From Butyrivibrio sp. (GTDB lineage: Bacteria > Bacillota > Clostridia > Lachnospirales > Lachnospiraceae), in assembly GCA_024697425.1 (NCBI GenBank), contig JAILFT010000205.1, forward strand, positions 1-32,460: a stretch of DNA of 32,460 nucleotides, read 5' to 3'. Within the stretch, counting starts at the first letter, position 1, and every line of letters starts with the position of its first letter. Positions 8,340-14,827 of this stretch are shown piece after piece. Below the pieces are notes generated by a model. That model did no database searches and had not been told where the DNA came from. It worked only from the letters and a program-made list of their open reading frames with translations. A program made the translations under genes and the position numbers.

Positions 8340-9283
8340 AGATAGATAATCTCCTTGGCAGTGCAAAGACTATCGGTATATCAGGCCACATAAGACCTGA
8401 CGGTGATTGCATCGGCTCCTGCATGGGCATGTATCTTTACATTACCAGAAACTATCCTGAAGCAAGGGTTGATGTGTTTTTAGAGAAGATACCTCCCGAG
8501 TTTCTGTTTCTTAAGGATTCAGACAAGGTAAAGTCCGATTTCACAAGCGATATTGAAAGCTATGATCTTTTTATCGTGTGTGACTGCGGAAAAGAGCGAA
8601 TCGGCGATGCCGAAAAGTTTTTTGACTCTGCAAAAAAGACAGTGAATATAGATCACCATATCAGCAATCCCGGAACAGGGGATGAGCTCTACATTGTGCC
8701 TACGGCCAGCTCTGCCTGCGAACTGGTTTATGACGTGATTGACCATGACAAAATGGATGTGGAGATTGCCAAGTCTCTTTACATGGGCATTGTCACCGAC
8801 ACAGGTGTTTTCAAATACAACAACACATCACCAAAGACCATGCAGGTGGTTTCTGAGCTGATTTCCTACGGCTTTGATTTTGGAAGCCTTATAGACCATG
8901 TATTTTATGAAAAGACCTATCTGCAGAATCAGATTCTCGGAAGAGCGCTTCTTGAGAGTATCCGTATCATGGATGGCAGATGTATCTTTTCATCTATTTC
9001 AAAGGAAACCATGGAGTTTTATGGCGCTGACAGCAACGACCTGGATGGCATTGTAAATCAGCTTCTTTTGACCATAGGAGTTGACTGCGCAATATTCATG
9101 TATGAGGTTGCCCCCCTGGAATACAAGGTCAGCCTTAGAAGCAATGGGGCTGTCAATGTATCTGAGGTTGCTTCCATGTTCGGAGGCGGCGGCCATGTTC
9201 GCGCAGCCGGATGCAATGTCAACGGCACCGTGCATGATGTAATCAATAATCTTACCAAGTATATCCATAAGCAGCTTTCCTAA
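8336..9283 (+). CDS. nrnA: DHH/DHHA1 phosphoesterase, NrnA-type nano-RNase/pAp phosphatase
   Basis: A 315-residue DHH-family phosphoesterase. NrnA enzymes degrade 2-5 nt RNAs and dephosphorylate pAp in the cytoplasm. Metal-binding motifs are complete: HIRPDGDCIGS (H18, D22, D24), the Asp of VCDCGKE, and the DHH triad D106-H107-H108. The DHHA1 substrate-binding motif GGGGHVRAAG starts at 283. The ATGA overlap with rbfA and position before truB match the usual Gram-positive order. The stop codon lies in the loop of a terminator-like hairpin. Confidence 0.93.
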   Translation: MKIDNLLGSAKTIGISGHIRPDGDCIGSCMGMYLYITRNYPEARVDVFLEKIPPEFLFLKDSDKVKSDFTSDIESYDLFIVCDCGKERIGDAEKFFDSAKKTVNIDHHISNPGTGDELYIVPTASSACELVYDVIDHDKMDVEIAKSLYMGIVTDTGVFKYNNTSPKTMQVVSELISYGFDFGSLIDHVFYEKTYLQNQILGRALLESIRIMDGRCIFSSISKETMEFYGADSNDLDGIVNQLLLTIGVDCAIFMYEVAPLEYKVSLRSNGAVNVSEVASMFGGGGHVRAAGCNVNGTVHDVINNLTKYIHKQLS

Positions 9284-9302
9284 AGGAGCTGCTTATATTT
9301 TT
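9267..9302 (+). terminator. Terminator-like hairpin overlapping the nrnA stop codon
   Basis: A perfect 10-bp inverted repeat (ATAAGCAGCT at 9267-9276, AGCTGCTTAT at 9287-9296) with a 10-base loop containing the nrnA stop, followed by TTTTT at 9298-9302. It has the form of an intrinsic terminator but sits inside the operon, 12 bases before truB. Ribosomes finishing nrnA would cover the left arm, so it is more likely a partial or translation-sensitive terminator than an absolute one. Confidence 0.65.
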
Positions 9303-9313
9303 AGAGGACACTG

Positions 9314-10276
9314 ATGCCAAACAAATACAACGGACTGATAAATATATACAAGGAGCCCGGCTTCACTTCCAATGATGTTGTAGCCAAAATGCGCGGCATC
9401 CTGCATCAGAAAAAGATTGGTCACACCGGAACACTGGATCCGGACGCGGTGGGGGTTCTTGTGGTTTGCCTCGGCACCGGGACCAAGCTGGTGGAGATGC
9501 TCACAGACCACGACAAGGAGTATATTGCTGTGGTAAAGCTTGGGGTAGTCACAGATACTCAGGATATGTCAGGGCAGGTGCTGGAGACATCGGAAGTTAA
9601 TGTAACAAGGGATGAACTTCGGGAAGCTGCCAGGGCCTTCGTTGGAGACTACGACCAGATCCCGCCCATGTATTCAGCCATCAAGCAGAACGGCAAAAAA
9701 CTCTACGAGCTTGCAAGACAGGGCGTAGAGGTGGAGCGTAAGCCCCGTAAGATCCATATAGATGCCATAACGATCCTGGACGATTCCATGCTGGAGTCGG
9801 AGCATCTTTTTACCATGGAGATAAAATGCTCAAAGGGGACATATATCAGGACCCTTTGCCACGACATTGGGGCAAGGCTCGGATGCGGGGCAGCAATGCA
9901 GCATCTTACAAGAACCAGAGTGGGTGCCTTTTCTCTGGATAGTGCAATAACCTTATCACAGCTTGAATCCATTAGAGACGAGGGAACTCTGGACAGTGTT
10001 ATAAAATCGCCGGAGTATATCTTCAGAGACCTTGATGCCATTCATGTCAAAGACTCTGCAAGAAAGCTTCTGGAAAACGGCAACAGCTTCAGAAAGGACA
10101 ATGTTCTTAACGAAGATCCTTCCGGAGTCAATGACACTGAGTATGAAGAAGAGATGTTTAAGGACGGCAATTCCTTCAGAGTATATTCCGAGGACGATAC
10201 CTTCTTTGGCATTTACACCTACAGTGAAAGAACAAGGCTCTTTAACGTGGAGCGGTTCTTCTATGAAAACAACTGA
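9314..10276 (+). CDS. truB: tRNA pseudouridine(55) synthase TruB
   Basis: TruB (320 residues) makes pseudouridine 55 in the T loop of tRNAs. The catalytic motif GHTGTLDPDAVGVL contains the nucleophile Asp42. Further family blocks are YDQIPPMYSAIKQNGKKLYELARQG and the KCSKGTYIRTLCHDIG segment. The C-terminal region is longer than the minimal enzyme and less conserved (residues about 240-320). ATG 9314 is preceded by an AGAGGA ribosome binding site at 9303-9308. The downstream neighbour is ribF, as in most bacteria of this group. Confidence 0.96.
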   Translation: MPNKYNGLINIYKEPGFTSNDVVAKMRGILHQKKIGHTGTLDPDAVGVLVVCLGTGTKLVEMLTDHDKEYIAVVKLGVVTDTQDMSGQVLETSEVNVTRDELREAARAFVGDYDQIPPMYSAIKQNGKKLYELARQGVEVERKPRKIHIDAITILDDSMLESEHLFTMEIKCSKGTYIRTLCHDIGARLGCGAAMQHLTRTRVGAFSLDSAITLSQLESIRDEGTLDSVIKSPEYIFRDLDAIHVKDSARKLLENGNSFRKDNVLNEDPSGVNDTEYEEEMFKDGNSFRVYSEDDTFFGIYTYSERTRLFNVERFFYENN

Positions 10277-10293
10277 GTCAGGACAGCTATTTA

Positions 10294-11202
10294 ATGCAGA
10301 TAATATCAGGAACAACTGAATTTCATATAGAAGAAAAGACTGCTGTGGCCATCGGAAAGTTTGACGGCATTCATCTCGGCCACAGAAAACTCCTGGGCTA
10401 TATCCTTGAGCAGAAGAAGGATGATCTTAAAGCGGTGGTTTTTACCTTTGACCCTTCTCCTGAGGAGTTTTTTACCGGTCACAGTGTAAGCCAGCTCTTT
10501 ACCCGTGAGGAAAAAAGACGCGCCTTTGAGAAGATGGGAATCGACGTGCTTATCGAGTTCCCTCTGACAGAGGTAACTGCAGCCACTGAACCCGAGGACT
10601 TTGTCAGGAGAATCCTTGTGCATCAGCTGAATGCTGACTATATCGCGGCGGGCACCGATGTGTCTTTTGGCAACAGGGGAAGAGGCGACAGGCATCTTCT
10701 TAAGAGTATGGCAAAAGAGATGGGATATGAGCTTGAGCTTATCGACAAGGTCAGACTCGATGGTGAGGAGATTTCCTCAACAAGAGTCAGAAACGAGATT
10801 TCAGACGGCAATATGCCTATGGCTAAGAGACTTCTTGGCGCCGGATACAGCATAAGCGGTATTGTGGAGCACGGAAGACACCTGGGACACACCATTGGAG
10901 TTCCCACCGTGAACATTCTTCCTCCGGATAATAAGCTGCTTCCGCCCTACGGCGTATACAGCAGCAAAGTGACTTTGGACGGGGCTGTATACAAAGGCAT
11001 GACCAATATCGGCAGAAAGCCTACCATTTCCGACAAAGAGAGGGTGGGAGTCGAGACCTACATCTATGACTTTAATGTGGATGTTTACGGCAAATTCATG
11101 GAAGTAGAGCTTCTCGAATTTTTAAGGCCGGAGATGAAGTTCGACAGCATCGACGACCTTAAAAAACAGATTGAAAGCGACCTGAAGAGGGCGGCAAACT
11201 GA
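10294..11202 (+). CDS. ribF: Bifunctional riboflavin kinase/FAD synthetase RibF
   Basis: RibF (302 residues) converts riboflavin to FMN and FMN to FAD. The N-terminal nucleotidyltransferase domain has GKFDGIHLGHRKLL with the HxGH motif, plus FTFDPSPEEFF and the SSTRVRNEI segment. The C-terminal flavokinase domain begins near residue 187 (GIVEHGRHLGHTIGVPTVNI, with the PTxN motif) and ends with the typical LLEFLRPEMKF segment. AGGA at 10280-10283 serves as a modest ribosome binding site. It closes the conserved part of the operon; the next gene is a membrane protein instead of the more usual rpsO. Confidence 0.96.
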   Translation: MQIISGTTEFHIEEKTAVAIGKFDGIHLGHRKLLGYILEQKKDDLKAVVFTFDPSPEEFFTGHSVSQLFTREEKRRAFEKMGIDVLIEFPLTEVTAATEPEDFVRRILVHQLNADYIAAGTDVSFGNRGRGDRHLLKSMAKEMGYELELIDKVRLDGEEISSTRVRNEISDGNMPMAKRLLGAGYSISGIVEHGRHLGHTIGVPTVNILPPDNKLLPPYGVYSSKVTLDGAVYKGMTNIGRKPTISDKERVGVETYIYDFNVDVYGKFMEVELLEFLRPEMKFDSIDDLKKQIESDLKRAAN

Positions 11203-11225
11203 AATTGTAATCCTTGGGAGGAACT

Positions 11226-12917
11226 ATGAGTAAGTGGTTTAAGGAAAAGGGATTTTTTTACTTTTTTATTTTGATAAGTGTAATTGCTTTTTTCTTTCCT
11301 TTTTTTGCAAAAGGCTTTGTGCCCGGATCTGAGATTGGATTTCATTACACCAGGATTGATACTCTCGCCGAAAGCCTGAGGCTTGGCATATTTCCGGCAA
11401 AACTGCGCCCTATGCACATGAAATTGTACGGCTACGGAGTGGGATTTTTTTATCCGGATTTTTTCATATATCCTCCGGCTGCTTTGATAGCGCTCGGACT
11501 TGATTATGAAGCTGTTGTAAAAGTCTATCTATTTACTGCAATTTTATTATTCTCGATAATAACATATGAATGCTTTGTGAAATTGACAGGGAACAAGGTT
11601 CTTGCCCTGGGTGGACAGATATTACATATTTGTTCGCTTATCAATGATGATAATCTTTTTGGTGGACATGGAATTCCGCATTTATTTGCCTATATGGCCA
11701 TACCGTTGGCTTTGTGCGGTCTGCTGGAGGCATTGAAAGAGGACAGGAAAGAGGGATATGTCAAATATGCGACAGGTCTGGTTTTTGTTGTACTTTCGCA
11801 CCATCTGATATTCCTGACAATGCTTCTTTCAATAATCATTCTAATACTGTCCTTTTGGAAAACCATTGCAAAAAAGCCGGCCATCTTTGCAAAGATTTTC
11901 GGAATAAGCCTGGTTGGAATGGTCTTTACTACAGCATATTGGCTTCCTGCTCTTGAACAGGCTCTTAAGATTAAGCTGAAGGCGCTTTATGACAATGCCT
12001 ATTCTCTCTCAGAGCACATTCTGACGTTTGAGGACATTGTGCTTGTTCATATCGGGCTTTTGCTTTCTCTACTGTTTGCGGCAGCAATAATACTTTTCTT
12101 TGTGATCCTTATAAAGAATAAAGAAATGAAGACAGATGCTGTCAGCCTGTTTGTTGTTAACGCAATCCTCATATTTCTTAGCTGCTCCAGGGCTTTTTGG
12201 ACCAGCAACGTAGGGCAGGCTCTGAATTTCTTCCAGTATACGCAGCGCTTTGTGTTTGTACTTACTGTTACGATGATAATGTTTGTAATAGTTGTTCTGA
12301 GAGACGCTATTCCGACATTTGATGTATCTTTTTCTAAGGGAAAAGCGTATTATCCGGCCGTCATAGCAGTGTGCATGCTATTGCTTGTTTTCCTCACAAG
12401 GAATTTTGCGAGGCCAGGTTTTTTTGAGTTGTCAAAGATTTCAACTATGGAGCTTAATCCGTCTTTATACGCAGATGACTATGAGGTGTCAATGGGAGAA
12501 TGGCTGCCCAGCGAGTGCGAGCCCACTGCGTGCCTGGAACCTTATGTTTCAAAGGCGGATGATAAGTCAACAGCGGAAGGCGTAAAGTCTGAAGGCGCGG
12601 TTTATTACGATGTATGGCTCCTTATGGACAAAAAATACTATGATGTTCCCTATGTATATTACTATGGCTATAAGGCATATCTGATGGATGATGGTGGGAA
12701 CCCGGTTAAGGAACTGGAAGTGGGTGAAGCATATGACGATAACGGATATGTCAGAGTATTCCTTCCTGAAGGAGGAAGCGGAGCCGGGCATGTTCTGGTT
12801 ACCTATCGCAAGACTGCGCTGCAGAAGGTTTCATATGTGATAAGCGCACTGGCTACGCTTGCGATAATTGTTGCTTTCGCTGTTTACTTTGTTCCAAAGA
12901 AGGAAAGAGCAAAATGA
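11226..12917 (+). CDS. Polytopic membrane protein, YfhO/PTPS-related GT-C-like
   Basis: A 563-residue integral membrane protein with about ten or more transmembrane segments. After TM1 (about 10-27) comes an extracytoplasmic loop with GSEIGFHYTRID and then GYGVGFFYPDFFIYPPAAL. These resemble the first-loop motifs of the family called 6-pyruvoyl-tetrahydropterin-synthase-related membrane proteins, which are GT-C-like and act on cell-surface glycans; they have nothing to do with pterins. The C-terminus has a soluble region with a YYYGYKAYL...GYVRVFLPEG pattern like YfhO, then a final TM and a basic tail. ATG 11226 follows GGGAGG by 4-5 bases. The family is inferred from motif shape; substrate and activity are unknown. 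It overlaps the next gene by ATGA. Confidence 0.75.
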   Translation: MSKWFKEKGFFYFFILISVIAFFFPFFAKGFVPGSEIGFHYTRIDTLAESLRLGIFPAKLRPMHMKLYGYGVGFFYPDFFIYPPAALIALGLDYEAVVKVYLFTAILLFSIITYECFVKLTGNKVLALGGQILHICSLINDDNLFGGHGIPHLFAYMAIPLALCGLLEALKEDRKEGYVKYATGLVFVVLSHHLIFLTMLLSIIILILSFWKTIAKKPAIFAKIFGISLVGMVFTTAYWLPALEQALKIKLKALYDNAYSLSEHILTFEDIVLVHIGLLLSLLFAAAIILFFVILIKNKEMKTDAVSLFVVNAILIFLSCSRAFWTSNVGQALNFFQYTQRFVFVLTVTMIMFVIVVLRDAIPTFDVSFSKGKAYYPAVIAVCMLLLVFLTRNFARPGFFELSKISTMELNPSLYADDYEVSMGEWLPSECEPTACLEPYVSKADDKSTAEGVKSEGAVYYDVWLLMDKKYYDVPYVYYYGYKAYLMDDGGNPVKELEVGEAYDDNGYVRVFLPEGGSGAGHVLVTYRKTALQKVSYVISALATLAIIVAFAVYFVPKKERAK

Positions 12918-14167
12918 ATTTTTGGAAATATCTGAGGATCCTGGCTGTTGGCATTATTTTGGGATTTCTTCTGCTGTCGGTGGTATATATGCTCCCTGTC
13001 GCTCCCATGAAGGCTAATACTTCAAGAGATCTGGAGATAATCGAAAAGGAAGGCGCATATCCAAATCTCATAGAAGGTGTTAAAAGTACCCAGCTTGACA
13101 ATTTTACGGATACGGTAATGCTGTCACTGGCTGTGTATGACGGTGATGAACCGGCTTATGTAAAAGCTGTCTCGGGAAATCATTACGATGATAAAAATGT
13201 AGCTGACATACCGGAGCTTAAGGAATACCTGCGAGATGACAAAAGAGGTGAAGTAGTCAGTTATGCCTGGTATTGGCATGGCTACCTGGTCATAATTAAG
13301 CCTCTTCTTATGCTGACGGGGGTTAAAGGAATAAGAAGAATCAGCATGGTGGTTTCTGCTGCTCTGATATTGATCATTGTTGCGATGCTTGTTAAAAAGA
13401 GACAGATTGGATTCGTTGTACCTTATCTCATGGCGGTTACTGTGATCAATCCGATGGTGGTGCCAATGAGTATGCAGTATGGCACAGCCTGGTATACGAT
13501 GCAGCTGTTCCTTTTGTTTTTGATACTTGCGGAGATTGATGATCCTGTGAAGCTCTCCATGGCTTTTTTCGCCGCGGGAATGGCAGTAGAATATTTTGAT
13601 CTTCTGACTTATCCTTTGGTTGTATATGGAATTCCTGCCACTTATATGGTGTATTCCATCGACAGGAAAACCGGATTTGTCAGTGTGATAAAAGAGATAT
13701 TCACAACAGGTATTTCTTTTATAGCGGGTTATGGACTTATGCTTGCATCTAAGCTTATTCTTGTTCTTGCTTTTGTGAATCCCGGAGTTGTGGAAGATGC
13801 AAAAAACCATATATTCCTGAGACTGTCCGGAGAGGGCATGGATACTGACATAAGGAGAATTGATGCCGTTACAAGAAATCTTGAAGTCTTAAATACGGAG
13901 TTTTATTATATTGCTGCAGCAGTAGCAGTGGCTGCGATTATAGCTGTTGCGATGTTGCTCAGGAAGAAAAAAGGTAAAAAAGCCATAACACCTTTGAAAA
14001 TCATTCCATATATGATAATTGCTCTCACTCCTTTTGCGTGGTATTTTGTTTTAGCAAACCATTCGCATATTCACTATTTCTTTACCTACAGAAATCTGGC
14101 GGTGACTGCGTGCGCGTTAGGCGCGGGCGTGCTTGGGATTTTTGGTGCCGGGTATAAGGAAAGGTAG
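12914..14167 (+). CDS. Polytopic membrane protein of unknown function, partner of upstream gene
   Basis: I do not recognise a named family. The 417-residue protein has an N-terminal TM (about 8-28), a roughly 85-residue extracytoplasmic loop containing DNFTDTVML, then about eight to nine hydrophobic segments with short loops. A conserved-looking NHSHIHYFFTYRNLAV segment lies before the last TM. The one-large-loop-then-TM-bundle layout resembles GT-C glycosyltransferases, but this is only a guess. It shares an ATGA overlap with the upstream membrane gene, so the two are co-translated and probably work together. It ends 170 bases before rpsO, which has its own promoter. Codon choice looks less biased than in rpsO, pnp or infB, suggesting low expression. 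Confidence 0.7.
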   Translation: MNFWKYLRILAVGIILGFLLLSVVYMLPVAPMKANTSRDLEIIEKEGAYPNLIEGVKSTQLDNFTDTVMLSLAVYDGDEPAYVKAVSGNHYDDKNVADIPELKEYLRDDKRGEVVSYAWYWHGYLVIIKPLLMLTGVKGIRRISMVVSAALILIIVAMLVKKRQIGFVVPYLMAVTVINPMVVPMSMQYGTAWYTMQLFLLFLILAEIDDPVKLSMAFFAAGMAVEYFDLLTYPLVVYGIPATYMVYSIDRKTGFVSVIKEIFTTGISFIAGYGLMLASKLILVLAFVNPGVVEDAKNHIFLRLSGEGMDTDIRRIDAVTRNLEVLNTEFYYIAAAVAVAAIIAVAMLLRKKKGKKAITPLKIIPYMIIALTPFAWYFVLANHSHIHYFFTYRNLAVTACALGAGVLGIFGAGYKER

Positions 14168-14182
14168 ATAAAGTCAAAACTC

Positions 14183-14211
14183 TTTACATATATGAGGCTT
14201 TGTGATAATAT
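14183..14211 (+). promoter_or_regulatory. Candidate promoter for rpsO
   Basis: TTTACA (14183-14188) resembles a -35 element. The -10 could be GATAAT (14204-14209, spacer 15, preceded by TGT as an extended -10) or TAATAT (14206-14211, spacer 17). Transcription would start near 14216 and give a leader of about 120 bases before rpsO. The exact -10 is not settled by the sequence. Confidence 0.5.
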
Positions 14212-14213
14212 TA

Positions 14214-14337
14214 GTTGGTTGCTGTCACAAGTGACAGTAGCAGAAACAGAAACGACCTTTACTAACGGTCATGGACACTCCAACCGGACCTTGGTAACAG
14301 GCGCATTTCAGGATTAAAGATCTATAAGGAGAAAAAG
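14214..14337 (+). promoter_or_regulatory. Candidate S15 autoregulatory mRNA leader
   Basis: The leader can fold into a three-way junction. A closing helix GTTGG (14214-14218) with CCAAC (14280-14284) encloses a hairpin CTGTCA/TGACAG with loop CAAG (14222-14237) and a hairpin GACC/GGTC (14254-14257 with 14267-14270). GACC at 14287-14290 could pair with the same GGTC as an alternative. A ribosome binding site AAGGAG (around 14327-14332) precedes ATG 14338. Known rpsO leaders in several phyla bind S15 through three-way-junction-like folds, so position and shape fit. The helices are short and the fold is not proved. Confidence 0.45.
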
Positions 14338-14604
14338 ATGATCACAAAAGAGAAGAAAACAGAAGTTATCAACAAGTTTGCCAGAAAGGCCGGCGACACA
14401 GGTTCACCTGAGGTTCAGGTAGCTATCCTCACTGAGAGAATCCAGGAGCTCAACGCTCACCTTCAGAAGAACCCCAAGGATCACCACTCAAGAAGAGGTC
14501 TTCTTAAGATGGTAGGTCAGAGACGTAGCCTTCTTGGTTACCTCAAGAAGAAGGACATCGAGGCTTATCGTAAGCTCATCGCTGACCTTGGTCTTAGAAA
14601 GTAA
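14338..14604 (+). CDS. rpsO: 30S ribosomal protein S15
   Basis: S15 (88 residues, the family's usual 88-89) binds 16S rRNA helices 20-22 and nucleates assembly of the 30S platform. Characteristic blocks are [51 protein letters not shown] and the terminal ADLGLRK. (The first block runs from about residue 19 to 69.) It has a strong ribosome binding site and highly biased codons, typical of a ribosomal protein. It has its own promoter and structured leader, and two hairpins separate it from pnp. Confidence 0.98.
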   Translation: MITKEKKTEVINKFARKAGDTGSPEVQVAILTERIQELNAHLQKNPKDHHSRRGLLKMVGQRRSLLGYLKKKDIEAYRKLIADLGLRK

Positions 14605-14617
14605 TTTCTGCGAATGC

Positions 14618-14664
14618 AAAGGCGGGATATGGCTGGCCCATAGCGGTCAGCTTGTTCCGTCTTT
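14618..14664 (+). terminator. Long hairpin after rpsO
   Basis: Outer arms AAAGGCGGGA (14618-14627) and TTCCGTCTTT (14655-14664) pair over 10 bp with two G-U pairs. Inside, GCTGGCC (14632-14638) pairs with GGTCAGC (14645-14651) around a 6-base loop. The downstream T-run is poor (CTGTGTTT), so it may act as an RNA-stabilising or processing hairpin rather than a full terminator. Confidence 0.6.
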
Positions 14665-14676
14665 CTGTGTTTAATG

Positions 14677-14704
14677 AGAAAACAGCGCTTTTATGCGCTT
14701 TTCT
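14677..14704 (+). terminator. Intrinsic terminator between rpsO and pnp
   Basis: The arms AGAAAA-CA-GCGC and GCGC-TTTTCT enclose the loop TTTTAT (14677-14704), with the two bases CA bulged. The GC core followed by TTTTCT has the shape of an intrinsic terminator. Some read-through into pnp is likely, as I see no strong promoter between 14705 and 14827. Confidence 0.6.
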
Positions 14705-14827
14705 AAATAGGTGAAAACATGTTTAAACCTGCACACGCACCTGAAGCACATGGATAATATTGCAGTTATCCTCGCTGTTTTCAGCAAGTGGATGATGGAC
14801 CGCGGATGAGCAGGAGAAGGAGAAAAA
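14705..14827 (+). promoter_or_regulatory. Structured pnp leader
   Basis: This 123-base leader contains a long-range 8-bp complementarity (TGAAAACA at 14712-14719, TGTTTTCA at 14776-14783) that encloses a hairpin GGATAA/TTATCC (14752-14757 with 14766-14771). An alternative local hairpin GCTG-TTTT-CAGC lies at 14774-14785. The pnp ribosome binding site AGGAGAAGGAG follows at about 14812-14822. PNPase controls its own mRNA in other bacteria (E. coli, via RNase III and PNPase); a similar role here is inference. Confidence 0.4.
14719..14757 (+). CDS. Possible 12-codon leader peptide before pnp
   Basis: ATG 14719 opens a frame MFKPAHAPEAHG ending at TAA 14755-14757. An AGGTG ribosome binding site (14709-14713) lies 5 bases upstream. 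Its ribosome binding region is in the left arm of the long-range pairing described for the leader, and its stop codon is in the left arm of the GGATAA hairpin, so translation would change the folding. Short frames like this occur by chance, so it is only a candidate. Confidence 0.3.
   Translation: MFKPAHAPEAHG

Noticed and set aside
13124-13810. A 228-codon minus-strand frame inside the second membrane protein gene
   Set aside because: The plus-strand protein has a clear TM pattern and an ATGA link to its neighbour. The antisense product is rich in His, Ser and Arg and resembles no family.
14192-14317. A 41-codon open frame (starting MRLCDNISWLL) in the rpsO leader
   Set aside because: It has no ribosome binding site, overlaps the likely promoter and the structured leader, and has no recognisable protein features.
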